DNA of 64,000 nt from Fibrobacter sp. UBA4223 (lineage in GTDB: Bacteria; Fibrobacterota; Fibrobacteria; Fibrobacterales; Fibrobacteraceae): contig DFTB01000009.1 of assembly GCA_002382975.1 (NCBI GenBank), positions 42,091 to 106,090 on the forward strand, read 5' to 3'. Made by a program: the position numbers and the translations under genes. Positions 48,624-57,620 of this stretch are shown in pieces; the stretch's first letter is position 1, and each line of letters begins with the position of its first letter. The notes below the pieces were generated by a model. The model ran no database searches, was not told where the DNA came from, and saw nothing but the letters and a program-made list of their open reading frames with translations.

Positions 48624-51098
48624 TTACAGCTTGATGCTGCAGGGCTTGGCGTGCCAGATTTCTTCGGCGTACTGCTTGATAGTACGGTCGGAACTGAACT
48701 TGCCCATGCGGGCCACGTTGAGGATAGCCTTCTCGGCCCAAGCCTTCTTGTTCTGGTATTCCTTCGCCACTTTGACCTGCATGTCCACGTAGCTGCGGAA
48801 GTCGGCGCAGAGCATGTAGGGGTCGTGAGTCAGGAGTTTGTCTGCAATGTGCTTGAACAGTTCCGGACGGTCGGGGCTGAAGAAGCCAGAACCGATCAGG
48901 TCGATTACGCGACGCAGGTCGTCGTCCTTCTCGTAGAAGTCACGGGGACGGTAGCCCTTGGCCAAAAGGTCGGTCACTTCTTCCACGGTGAGGCCGAAGA
49001 TGAAGATATTCTCGTCGCCCACTTCTTCCTTCATTTCCACGTTGGCGCCGTCCAGTGTACCGATGGTGAGCGCGCCGTTCAAGGCGAACTTCATGTTGCC
49101 GGTACCGGAAGCTTCAGTGCCTGCGGTAGAAATCTGTTCGGAAAGGTCAGCCGCCGGAATGATCTTCTCGGCGAAGGACACGCGGTAGTTCTCCAGGAAC
49201 ACCATCTTGAGCTTGCCCTTGCAAACCGGGTCGGCATCGATGATAGAGGCCACGGCGTTGGCAAGGCGGATAATCTGCTTGGCCATCCAGTACCCCGGAG
49301 CGGACTTACCACCAATCATGATGGTGCGGGGCATGATTTCCTTGCCGTCCTTCAGCTGGATGTACAGGTGAATGGCATGCAGGATGTTCAACAGCTGACG
49401 CTTGTATTCGTGGATACGCTTGACCTGAACGTCGAAGAAGGTGTTCACGTCCACATCCACGCCCTGGGTTTCCTTCAGGTACTTGGCCAGGCGTTCCTTG
49501 TTCTGCTTCTTGACGGCCATGAATTCCTTCTGGAAGGCGGCGTCCTTGGCGAACTTTTCCAGCTTGCGCAGGTCGTCCAGATCCTTGACCCAGCTGTCAC
49601 CAATCTTCTTGGTGATAATCTCGGACATGGCGGGGTTGGCCTTGCGGACCCAGCGGCGCGGCGTCACGCCGTTGGTCTTGTTGTTGAACTTTTCAGGCCA
49701 CAGTTCGTAGAAGTCCTTGAAGAGGGTGGTCTTCAGCAGGTCGCTGTGGAGGGCGGCCACGCCGTTCACGGCAAAGGAACCCACGATGGAGAGGTAGGCC
49801 ATGCGGACCATCTTGCAGCCGCCTTCTTCGATAAGGCTCATGCGGGCAAGGCGGTCGTTGTCGCCGGGCCACTTCATGCTGACCATGCGGAGGAACCGGG
49901 CGTTGATTTCGTAGATGATCTGCAGGTGGCGGGGCAGCAGGTTCTCGAACAGGCTGACGGGCCACTTTTCCAGAGCTTCCGGCATCAGGGTGTGGTTCGT
50001 GTAGGCGAAGGTGTGGGTCACAATGTCCCAGGCCTCGTCCCACTCCAGACCTTCGATGTCCAGGAGGATACGCATCATTTCGGCAATGGAAATTGCCGGG
50101 TGGGTGTCGTTCAGCTGGATCGCCACCTTCTCGGGGAACTTCTTCCAGTCATTCTTGTGGAGCTTCTTGAAACGCTTGATGATATCCTGCAGGGAGGCGG
50201 AGCACAGGAAGTACTGCTGCTTCAGGCGCAGTTCCTTGCCGTTCATGGAGGAATCGTTGGGGTACAGCACCTTGGAGATGGTCTCGGAAAGTTCCATGTC
50301 CTGCACGGCGGCGATGTAGTCGCCGTTGTTGAAGTAGGAGAGGCCGAAGTCGTCGGTGGACTTCGCGCTCCAGAGACGCAGGTTGTTCACGGTGTTGTTC
50401 TTGTAGCCCGGAATCGGAGTGTCGTACGGCAGGGCCAGCACGTAGTCCTTGGTTTCCCAGCGGTTGCGGAGCTTGCCGTTTTCGTCGGTCCAGCTCACCA
50501 CGTAGCCGTAGAACGGCACCTTGATGGCGTTGGCCGGACGGGCGATTTCCCAGGGGTTCGGCAGGCGCAGCCAGTTGTCGGGCTGTTCTTCCTGCTCGCC
50601 GTTCACGATCTTCTGGCTGAACATACCGTATTCGTAGCGGATGCCCATACCGGTGGCAGGCAGTTCGAGAGTTGCCATGGAGTCCAGGAAGCAGGCAGCC
50701 AAGCGGCCGAGACCGCCGTTACCGAGACCCGCGTCCACTTCCTGCTCGCGGAGTTCTTCAAGAGTCATGCCCAGTTCGTCCAGGGCTTCGGTCACGGCCT
50801 GTTCCACATCCAGGTTCAGCACGGAGTTGCCGAGGGTACGGCCAATCAAGAATTCCAGGGACAGGTAATAGACGCGCTTCACGTCTTTCTCGTAATAAGT
50901 CTCCTGGGTCTTGATCCAGCGGTCCACCAGACGGTCGCGCACGGCGTAAGCCACGGCCAGGAACTTCTCATGGTCGGTGACGGTGTCCATGCTGCGGGCC
51001 AGCGTGTGGTTGATATGGTCGGTGAACGCTTTGCGGAAGGATTCCGCGTCGGTTCCGAGAACCGGGGCTTCTACAGCCTTCTTAGATGCTTTTGCCAT
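48624..51098 (-). CDS. glgP: Glycogen/maltodextrin phosphorylase
   Basis: It phosphorolyses alpha-1,4-glucan ends to glucose-1-phosphate using pyridoxal phosphate. The 824 residues match the family in length. YYLSLEFLIGRTLGNSVLNL is near 75, the catalytic-site region GNGGLGRLAACFLDSMATL near 125, and the PLP-lysine motif EASGTGNMKFALNG near 658. It works with MalQ, the GH13 enzyme and possibly the GH57 enzyme elsewhere in the window. Single gene with a 3' terminator. Confidence 0.95.
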   Translation of the reverse strand: MAKASKKAVEAPVLGTDAESFRKAFTDHINHTLARSMDTVTDHEKFLAVAYAVRDRLVDRWIKTQETYYEKDVKRVYYLSLEFLIGRTLGNSVLNLDVEQAVTEALDELGMTLEELREQEVDAGLGNGGLGRLAACFLDSMATLELPATGMGIRYEYGMFSQKIVNGEQEEQPDNWLRLPNPWEIARPANAIKVPFYGYVVSWTDENGKLRNRWETKDYVLALPYDTPIPGYKNNTVNNLRLWSAKSTDDFGLSYFNNGDYIAAVQDMELSETISKVLYPNDSSMNGKELRLKQQYFLCSASLQDIIKRFKKLHKNDWKKFPEKVAIQLNDTHPAISIAEMMRILLDIEGLEWDEAWDIVTHTFAYTNHTLMPEALEKWPVSLFENLLPRHLQIIYEINARFLRMVSMKWPGDNDRLARMSLIEEGGCKMVRMAYLSIVGSFAVNGVAALHSDLLKTTLFKDFYELWPEKFNNKTNGVTPRRWVRKANPAMSEIITKKIGDSWVKDLDDLRKLEKFAKDAAFQKEFMAVKKQNKERLAKYLKETQGVDVDVNTFFDVQVKRIHEYKRQLLNILHAIHLYIQLKDGKEIMPRTIMIGGKSAPGYWMAKQIIRLANAVASIIDADPVCKGKLKMVFLENYRVSFAEKIIPAADLSEQISTAGTEASGTGNMKFALNGALTIGTLDGANVEMKEEVGDENIFIFGLTVEEVTDLLAKGYRPRDFYEKDDDLRRVIDLIGSGFFSPDRPELFKHIADKLLTHDPYMLCADFRSYVDMQVKVAKEYQNKKAWAEKAILNVARMGKFSSDRTIKQYAEEIWHAKPCSIKL

Positions 51099-51204
51099 AA
51101 AAATAAGCCTATGGTTTTAGGGTTGAAAATTCACGAGGGAAAATTTAGAAATCTTTGCCTGGATATGGGCGGGCCCCGCTTCGCGGGTCGGGCCCTTGCG
51201 CTAT

Positions 51205-51271
51205 AAAAAGGCCTGATGTTCGCCCTGCTCACCGGCCTTTTTTGCGTTCAAAAGGGGCACATGCCCCTTTC
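51205..51271 (+). terminator. Two terminator-like hairpins in a divergent spacer
   Basis: AAAAAGGCC ... GGCCTTTTTT (51205-51243, 20-nt loop) and AAAGGGGC - ACAT - GCCCCTTT (51252-51271) lie between glgP and a divergent gene, where no mRNA is expected to end. They may terminate a small RNA or attenuate the downstream lipoprotein gene. Confidence 0.5.
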
Positions 51272-51347
51272 GAATGGCTGCGCCACTTCACGCCCTCCCG
51301 CAAAAGCGAGAAAAAATTAAATTAGGGAAAATAAACGTGAGGAAATT

Positions 51348-52325
51348 ATGGACTGGAGCAAAAATGCAATCAAGTTTTTAGGCTTGGCCTGTGCAACAAG
51401 TTTTTTCTTTTTCGTAGCGGGTTGCGGTGACAGTTCTTCAAATCCGAGCTCGACGGATTCCGGTACGACGCCTGTTCCTGAATCGGCTGGCAGTGTTCCC
51501 GATGCGGGATCCTCAGCAACAGGGAGTGACCAGACGGGCCCATCGGCGAATTCCTCGCTTTATGCTTTTGAAACGACGCCCGGGATCCTTGCTGTCGCAC
51601 CTGACGCAGACGGTTTTTATGATATGGGCGATGTTTATAAGTCCGTTCCCAAGACGAGCAAGATAGCCTTTGTAATACGTCATTCTAAACGCGGAAAAAG
51701 TTCAAAATCAGAATCGCAACTTACACCCATAGGGATACAAATGGCCCAGACCCTTGGCACAAAACTAGTGGGTGATGAATCGTTCTACTATGCATCGACT
51801 GATTTTGTACGTACTCGTGAAACCTGCAGCAATATTGCCATAGGTCGGGGGGAAGCCGATGCCAAGGTTGTGACGTGGGACGCTATTAATGGCGGCTATT
51901 TCTTGACCGTGCCTAGTGACACTTTGGATGCTCTTGTTTCTAAGGTGGGAGGTAATCCCAAGTACATCGCTCAGTACGCTTATGGCGCTCCTTTCTCAAA
52001 TTTTGCAGATGTACTTCCGTCTTACTTTTACGATTTGTTTGAACGGGGAAACCAGTTCGTGAGCGAGGTTGTTGTTGCCAATATGTCCAATTGGAATCGT
52101 GTGAGTGTTCTTGTAACACACGATATGCTGATAGAACCCCTCATTGCCTTTGTTTCAAATAGGACCATCGACTTGAGGGTCTATGAAGGCAATTTCCGTT
52201 GGGTCAATTATCTGTCTGGAGTTGCCGTGATTGTTGATGAAGCAAATAAGGTGACCGTATTACCTGTTCGTGGTGATGAAGTGGGCTGGATGACCTTTAG
52301 GGATGAGGTGGACGAAGGCGTTTAA
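51348..52325 (+). CDS. Lipoprotein with histidine phosphatase-like domain
   Basis: A 325-residue lipoprotein. The signal peptide ends in the lipobox FVAGC (Cys at about 26) and is followed by a Ser/Thr/Pro/Gly-rich linker of 45 residues. The domain from about 90 shows histidine phosphatase superfamily marks: FVIRHSKRGK (R-H-S instead of R-H-G), STDFVRTRETCSNIA, and the second catalytic His in VLVTHDMLIEP near 258. Activity is therefore plausible but unproven. GAGG precedes the ATG by 5 nt. Its stop overlaps the next start (TAATG). Confidence 0.82.
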   Translation: MDWSKNAIKFLGLACATSFFFFVAGCGDSSSNPSSTDSGTTPVPESAGSVPDAGSSATGSDQTGPSANSSLYAFETTPGILAVAPDADGFYDMGDVYKSVPKTSKIAFVIRHSKRGKSSKSESQLTPIGIQMAQTLGTKLVGDESFYYASTDFVRTRETCSNIAIGRGEADAKVVTWDAINGGYFLTVPSDTLDALVSKVGGNPKYIAQYAYGAPFSNFADVLPSYFYDLFERGNQFVSEVVVANMSNWNRVSVLVTHDMLIEPLIAFVSNRTIDLRVYEGNFRWVNYLSGVAVIVDEANKVTVLPVRGDEVGWMTFRDEVDEGV

Positions 52326-53050
52326 TGAAAGTCGCTTTACTTGGTTCAACCGGCCTTGTGGGGAAAAACGTTTTGAGCCTGCTTGCAAGGCTTCCGCAGG
52401 TGGTACATGTCTATTGCCCGGTGCGAACGGTGCCGGACTTACAAGCCCTTGGAATTACTCGGGGGGAATCCAAGATACACTTTGAAATGGTGGATTTTGA
52501 ACAAGTGAGCGGAACCTACCGCCAGGTCCTTATGGCTGGATTTCTCGGTTGCGATGCTGTTATATGCTGCCTCGGCACGACTAAAAAGCAGGCGGGCAGC
52601 AAAGTTGCACAAGAAAAAGTGGATGTTCGGCTTCCTCTTTCGCTGGCGGCCATTGCCAAAAGTGCAGGAGTCAAGAATTTCTTGTGCGTCAGCGCCCAGG
52701 GTGCCGACAGCCATTCGCCTTTCTTCTACAACCGTCTCAAGGGCATGCTAGAAGAAGGGTTGACTATGATGGGTTTTGAAAGCCTTACCCTGGTGCGTCC
52801 CTCCTTGCTTTTGGGCAAGCACAAGGACAAACGTTTTGGCGAAGAACTTTTGCAAAAGACCATCGGGGCCCATCCGGAGTGGATTCCGGCCTACGTGCGG
52901 CCGGTACACGCCGAAACCGTAGCCGCCCACTTGGTCGCATCCCTCTTGAAACCGCCTACGGACCATATCTGCGCCACTGACGGCGTCAAGGGCAAGCGAA
53001 TCATCTACAACCGCGTCCTTGCCCAGACGAAGGTGTCCGAACTTTTTTAA
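52325..53050 (+). CDS. NAD(P)-binding SDR-like protein (NmrA/HTATIP2-like)
   Basis: A 241-residue atypical short-chain dehydrogenase-like protein. The Rossmann motif ALLGSTGLVGKNVLSLL is at residues 4-20, with DAVICCLGTTKKQAGS near 78, FLCVSAQGADSHSPFFYNRL near 118 (Tyr-x-x-x-Lys-like positions shifted to YNRLKG) and LTLVRPSLLLGK near 150. It overlaps the preceding lipoprotein gene by 1 nt and is probably translated with it. Substrate unknown. Confidence 0.82.
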   Translation: MKVALLGSTGLVGKNVLSLLARLPQVVHVYCPVRTVPDLQALGITRGESKIHFEMVDFEQVSGTYRQVLMAGFLGCDAVICCLGTTKKQAGSKVAQEKVDVRLPLSLAAIAKSAGVKNFLCVSAQGADSHSPFFYNRLKGMLEEGLTMMGFESLTLVRPSLLLGKHKDKRFGEELLQKTIGAHPEWIPAYVRPVHAETVAAHLVASLLKPPTDHICATDGVKGKRIIYNRVLAQTKVSELF

Positions 53051-53054
53051 TTTC

Positions 53055-53080
53055 ATATTCCACACTCCACATTTCACATT
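53055..53080 (+). repeat. Heptanucleotide array (ATTCCAC)
   Basis: ATTCCAC, ACTCCAC, ATTTCAC and an imperfect fourth unit lie directly before the polA start codon. Confidence 0.6.
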
Positions 53081-53087
53081 TTTTTTC

Positions 53088-55910
53088 ATGTCCGAAAAAA
53101 CTTTACTGCTCCTTGATTCTTACGCGCTTGCGTTTCGCATGTTTTACGCCTATAGCCAGAATCCTCTGGTGAACAGCAAGGGCGAAGACGTCTCCATGAT
53201 GCATGGCTACTGGGGAGCGGTCCTCCGTATTCTGGCAAAGCACAAGCCAACCCATTTTGCCATCGCTCGGGACGTGGCCCACACCAAGACTTTCCGCCAC
53301 GATCTTTATCCGGACTACAAGGCCAATCGCGGGCCCATGCCCGAAGAAATGGCCACCCAGATGCCTCTTCTAGGAGAGAGCATGGAGGCCAGCGGAATTC
53401 CGCTGCTTTCGGAGCCCGGCTACGAGGCCGATGACGTGATGGCCAGCGTGGCCACCGCTGCGGTAGAGGCTGGCTTTGACCATGTGGTGATTCTTTCCAA
53501 GGACAAGGACATGTCCCAGATCGTATCCGACAAGATCCACCTGTTCCATTTGACCAAGGGTGCCGACGGCATAGACTTTGGCCCTGACCAGGTGGTGGAA
53601 AAATATGGCCTCCCGCCGGAAAAGATTCGGGATTACCTGGCGCTCATGGGAGATGCCAGCGACAACGTTCCGGGGGTCCCAAAGGTTGGTCCCAAGACTG
53701 CCATACAGCTGCTGAACGATTTCGGCGATATGGACAACCTGTACGCCAATCTGGACAAGGTGACCAAGAAGGGACTTCATGATAATCTGGAGCAGAACCG
53801 GGAAAAGGCGTTCTTGAGCAGGGAACTGGTGACGCTCCAGACCAAGCGGGCCTTTAGCGGGAGCCTTTCTGCCCTGGAATACAACGGAATCCATGTGGAT
53901 ACCCTGGCGGAGATTTTCAAGGAACACGAAATCAACAGCCTGCTGCGCTTGCTGGAAAAAGTTCCTGGCAAGGCAGGGTTTGTGCACGATGGCGACAATC
54001 AGCAGGGCGATTTCCCGGAGAGCGACCGCGCCGCCGCTGCCGAAAACGTTCTCCCCACCTACATTTGCGTTGATTCCGCCGAAAAGTTCCAACAGATGAT
54101 GGCTGAATTTGCGGCGGCTACAGAAATCGGTGTGGATACGGAAACCGACGGCCTGGATTCCATGGCTTGCAATCTGGTGGGGCTATGCCTTGCCGCCGCA
54201 AGCGAAGACGGCTCTGTTCCCAAGGGCTACTACGTTCCCCTTGCCCATACCGACGACATCGGGTTCCCCGTAGGCAATTTTGACAGTGCAGCCGTAAAGG
54301 AATGGTTCCTGAGTTTTTGGGATGAATCTTGCGAGGTCGTTGACGGCAAGCATCGCCGCACTTTCGTTTTTCACAACGCCAAGTTCGACTTGCATGTGCT
54401 TTCCCGAGCTTTTGGGCTTTCCATTCCGCAGATTGAAAAGGCAAGAATCGTAGATACCCTCATTGCCGCCTGGATGCTTTCGCCGGGTCAGACGGGACTC
54501 GGGCTGGATAACCAGGTGATGCAGCGCCTGAACCACGAGATGATTCCCATAGAAAATCTCATCGGGCGTGGCAAGAGCCAGATTCCTTTTAACCGCGTTC
54601 CTGTGAAGGATGCCGCCGAATACGGCGCCGAAGATGCGGTCTATACGCTCCGCCTCTGGAGGCCTCTGCTGCAAGAGCTCCAGAAGATGGACTACGAGAA
54701 GTTTTTCTACAGCCAGGAAATGCCCTTGCTCAAGGTGCTGTACCAGATGGAGGGTGTAGGGGCCTACGTGGATACGGCTGTCCTCAAGAACCTGGAAGTG
54801 GAGCTTGCCGGTCGCATTGAAAAACTGGAAAAAGAAATCTGCGACATGGCGGGGCTGGAATTCAACATCGGTAGCCCCAAGCAGTTGGGCGAGGTGCTGT
54901 TCGATACGCTGGGGCTTCCCGAGATCAAGAAACGCAGTACCGATGCCGCCGTTCTGGAGGAACTTTCCGTCAGCGCGCCCCACCCCATCGTGTTCGCCAT
55001 CATCGAGTACCGCGAACTCAAGAAGATGCAGAGCACCTACGTGTCGGTGCTCCCGACGCTGGTGAACCCGAAAACAAAACGGATTCACACCAGCTTTATC
55101 CAGTGGGGGACGGCTACGGGTCGCCTTTCCAGCCGAGATCCCAATTTGCAGAACATCCCGGTCCGTAGCGATTTGGGCAAAAAGATTCGTGCCGCATTCG
55201 TTCCTGAGAACCCTGACAATGTCATCTTGGCGGTGGACTACTCCCAGATTGAGCTCCGCATGTTGGCCCACCTGAGCGGCGACCCCGCCCTTATCGAAAG
55301 TTACAAGGAAGGAATCGACATTCACGCCCGCACGGCCGCCGCCATTTACGGGGTGGAACTGGATGCGGTTACCGCAGACATGCGTCGCGACGCCAAGGTG
55401 GTGAATTTCGGCATCCTCTACGGCATGACGGCTTTCCGCCTGTCTCGTGACTTGAAAATCCCTATGGCCCAGGCTAGGGACTTTATCACCGGGTATTTCG
55501 GCATGTATCAGGGAGTGCAAAAGTTTATCGACGACACCAAGGCCTACGCCCACAAGAATGGCTATGTGGAAACCCTTTCGGGCCGCCGCCGTTACATTGC
55601 AGGTATCGACAGTTCTGACCGCATGGAATCCCAGATGGCGGAACGCATGGCGGTAAACACTCCTGTGCAGGGCTCTGCCGCCGACCTCATCAAGATTGCC
55701 ATGATCCGCATTCAGGAGCGAATCAACAGGGAAAATCTGCCCCTCAAGATGATGCTTCAGGTCCACGACGAACTGGTTTTCGAGTGCCCCAAGGACCGGC
55801 TGGAAGAGCTTTCTGCCATGGTCAAGGCCGAAATGGAAGGGGCGATGGAGCTGAAAGTCCCGCTGGTGGCAAGCGTTGGCTTCGGGAAAAATTGGCTCGA
55901 AGCGCATTAA
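53088..55910 (+). CDS. polA: DNA polymerase I
   Basis: PolA fills gaps and removes RNA primers in replication and repair. The 940 residues hold all three domains. The 5'-3' exonuclease (1-300) has PGYEADDVMAS and LMGDASDNVPGVPKVGPKTA. The 3'-5' exonuclease (about 335-535) keeps its Asp/Glu site (IGVDTETDGLDS), so proofreading is probably active. The polymerase has motif A VDYSQIELRMLAHLSGD near 720, motif B RRDAKVVNFGILYGM near 765 and motif C LQVHDELVFE near 898. The start at 53088 is where homology begins; an earlier in-frame codon lies in the upstream gene. Confidence 0.97.
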   Translation: MSEKTLLLLDSYALAFRMFYAYSQNPLVNSKGEDVSMMHGYWGAVLRILAKHKPTHFAIARDVAHTKTFRHDLYPDYKANRGPMPEEMATQMPLLGESMEASGIPLLSEPGYEADDVMASVATAAVEAGFDHVVILSKDKDMSQIVSDKIHLFHLTKGADGIDFGPDQVVEKYGLPPEKIRDYLALMGDASDNVPGVPKVGPKTAIQLLNDFGDMDNLYANLDKVTKKGLHDNLEQNREKAFLSRELVTLQTKRAFSGSLSALEYNGIHVDTLAEIFKEHEINSLLRLLEKVPGKAGFVHDGDNQQGDFPESDRAAAAENVLPTYICVDSAEKFQQMMAEFAAATEIGVDTETDGLDSMACNLVGLCLAAASEDGSVPKGYYVPLAHTDDIGFPVGNFDSAAVKEWFLSFWDESCEVVDGKHRRTFVFHNAKFDLHVLSRAFGLSIPQIEKARIVDTLIAAWMLSPGQTGLGLDNQVMQRLNHEMIPIENLIGRGKSQIPFNRVPVKDAAEYGAEDAVYTLRLWRPLLQELQKMDYEKFFYSQEMPLLKVLYQMEGVGAYVDTAVLKNLEVELAGRIEKLEKEICDMAGLEFNIGSPKQLGEVLFDTLGLPEIKKRSTDAAVLEELSVSAPHPIVFAIIEYRELKKMQSTYVSVLPTLVNPKTKRIHTSFIQWGTATGRLSSRDPNLQNIPVRSDLGKKIRAAFVPENPDNVILAVDYSQIELRMLAHLSGDPALIESYKEGIDIHARTAAAIYGVELDAVTADMRRDAKVVNFGILYGMTAFRLSRDLKIPMAQARDFITGYFGMYQGVQKFIDDTKAYAHKNGYVETLSGRRRYIAGIDSSDRMESQMAERMAVNTPVQGSAADLIKIAMIRIQERINRENLPLKMMLQVHDELVFECPKDRLEELSAMVKAEMEGAMELKVPLVASVGFGKNWLEAH

Positions 55911-55983
55911 AAAGGTGCGGGAATGGCTTTTGCCCGGCTTACAATTGCAAACATTATTGTATTTTTAAAGGGAGAGGTTTATT

Positions 55984-56604
55984 ATGCGGGTGTCAAAATA
56001 TTGTAGCGTTTTGCTCGTCGCTTTCTTGACCATCGGATTTGTCGCTTGTAGCAATACGGTGTCTTCTACCGATGCCAGTGACAATGGTGGTCTGGATGCC
56101 GTTCCTGGGTACCATCCCGGAAAAAGCTATAACGGACCGACATCTTCCGAAAAAACACCGTCAGGTGGTAGTAGCAGTTCAGCCACTGCAAGTAGTGCTT
56201 CTGAAGTGTCGTCAAGTTCCTCGATGATAGAAGTTGATTTCTCTGAATCAAAAATTCAAGTGGATGAACGAGGCTTTGCCGTTATAACGGAAGAATACCT
56301 TGTAGATGTTACTGCATCAGTTGCTTCAGAATTAGAGGACTTGAAGGCCCAATTGGAAGATAATGCAGAGCCGGAAGGATTCGATGAAGTCGGTCAACTG
56401 GCTCTCGGTGTTGATGATTTACAACTAGACAAGTATCTGTATTACTGCTATACGGAATCAGAAGATTGGTTTCAGATAACCAAGGATAAGCTTTTGGAAA
56501 CCAAGTTGCCTTTCTTATGGGGTGGCGCGGCTTACGAAGCCAGGGGTAATTTTACCCTGGATTTTGCAGAAGTTTGTATATCCATCTATTCCAAGTTGGA
56601 ATAG
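55984..56604 (+). CDS. Ser-rich lipoprotein, tandem paralogue 1
   Basis: A 206-residue lipoprotein. The signal peptide ends in the lipobox GFVAC (Cys at about 22). A Ser/Thr-rich linker follows, with the run SSSSSATASSASEVSSSSS in part near 62-82. A C-terminal acidic domain (about 83-206) includes ITEEYLVDVT, LQLDKYLYYCYTESEDW and KLPFLWGGAAYEARG. It is paralogous to the next gene in every part but the linker length. Family unknown. GGAGAGG precedes the ATG. Confidence 0.75.
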   Translation: MRVSKYCSVLLVAFLTIGFVACSNTVSSTDASDNGGLDAVPGYHPGKSYNGPTSSEKTPSGGSSSSATASSASEVSSSSSMIEVDFSESKIQVDERGFAVITEEYLVDVTASVASELEDLKAQLEDNAEPEGFDEVGQLALGVDDLQLDKYLYYCYTESEDWFQITKDKLLETKLPFLWGGAAYEARGNFTLDFAEVCISIYSKLE

Positions 56605-56748
56605 ATGCTTGAATTTTTTTTCTTGAAAAAATTGCAAATTTGTCCAGATTTGGGCAAATTGTGTACAAATGTGTGAAATTATTCACATAGCTATTGCTAT
56701 TTTGTTTATAAAAATATATGTTGTATAGACCCATTGTTCGGAGGTTCT

Positions 56749-57567
56749 ATGCAATTGACAAAAATCCTGCTGCCAGTTACGGCTCTGAGTATCTCTTTGG
56801 GGCTTTTTGCCTGTTCCAGTACGGTGTCTCCTTCGGAAGGCTCGGATGATGCAATTGCTTCCGAAGAAGACGGCCTGGAACCGTTTATTCCCGGCTTTGA
56901 TCCGGGCAAGTATTCATCCAAGACGGACGAACCCTCCAGTTCTGCTAGCGATGTAACTTCTAGCGAGTCCGAAGGGCAGTCTGCTACTTCCGGTGAGGAA
57001 TCTTCGGAATCCGGCACAGAATCGGCCTCTTCTGGTGATGACAGCTCTGCGAGCAAGGGCGACGGGTCTTCTACTTCCGGTGAAGAAAGCACTGCTAGAG
57101 TAGGTGGAGATTCTTCGGCCTCGGGAGACGAAGGCTCTGTATCCGGCGACGAATCCTCGTCAAGTACAGGCGAAGTGTCTTCGGCGTCTGGCGAGAAAGT
57201 TGATTTTTCGGGATCACAAATCACACCAGATGAAAATGGCAACGCTACCATTACAGAAGAATTTATGGAAGGTGTGACAGATCAAGATGTACTAGATGAT
57301 TTGGACAAGATTGCCAATGGCGAGACTGTAGATGGCTATGAAGAGTCGGATCAGTTAAATTTCAAAGTTGATGATCTTGATTTTGACAATTATGATTACT
57401 TCTGCTTTACTGGAGAGCAGTCTTGGCTGAAGATTACACAGGATCAGCTGAAAGAGTCTGGTCTGCCCTTCTTGTGGAATGGAAAAGCTTATGGGCTAAG
57501 GAAGAAGTATACTCTTCGGTTTGAAGGTACTTGTAATGCCATATATGTGAAGAGAATAACGGATTAA
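56749..57567 (+). CDS. Ser-rich lipoprotein, tandem paralogue 2
   Basis: A 272-residue lipoprotein with lipobox GLFAC (Cys at about 20), then a long Ser/Gly/Glu-rich low-complexity linker (about 45-145) with repeated SSxSGDE-like units. The C-terminal domain (ITEEFMEGVTDQDV, LDFDNYDYFCFTGEQSW, GLPFLWNGKAYGLRKKY) clearly matches that of the preceding gene. GGAGG lies 4 nt before the chosen ATG; the in-frame ATG 15 nt upstream overlaps that site. The expanded linker suggests a stalk that lifts the domain off the cell surface. Function unknown. Confidence 0.75.
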   Translation: MQLTKILLPVTALSISLGLFACSSTVSPSEGSDDAIASEEDGLEPFIPGFDPGKYSSKTDEPSSSASDVTSSESEGQSATSGEESSESGTESASSGDDSSASKGDGSSTSGEESTARVGGDSSASGDEGSVSGDESSSSTGEVSSASGEKVDFSGSQITPDENGNATITEEFMEGVTDQDVLDDLDKIANGETVDGYEESDQLNFKVDDLDFDNYDYFCFTGEQSWLKITQDQLKESGLPFLWNGKAYGLRKKYTLRFEGTCNAIYVKRITD

Positions 57568-57583
57568 ATTTATTTAGAGCTTG

Positions 57584-57620
57584 AAAAAGTCCCTTGGTTA
57601 AATGCCGAGGGACCTTTTTT
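57584..57620. terminator. Bidirectional terminator
   Basis: AAAAAGTCCCTTGG - TTAAATG - CCGAGGGACCTTTTTT between converging genes; A and T tracts on both sides let it serve both strands. Confidence 0.88.

Noticed and set aside
48651-51206. 851-codon open frame antisense to glgP
   Set aside because: Same antisense artefact; glgP matches its family over the full length.
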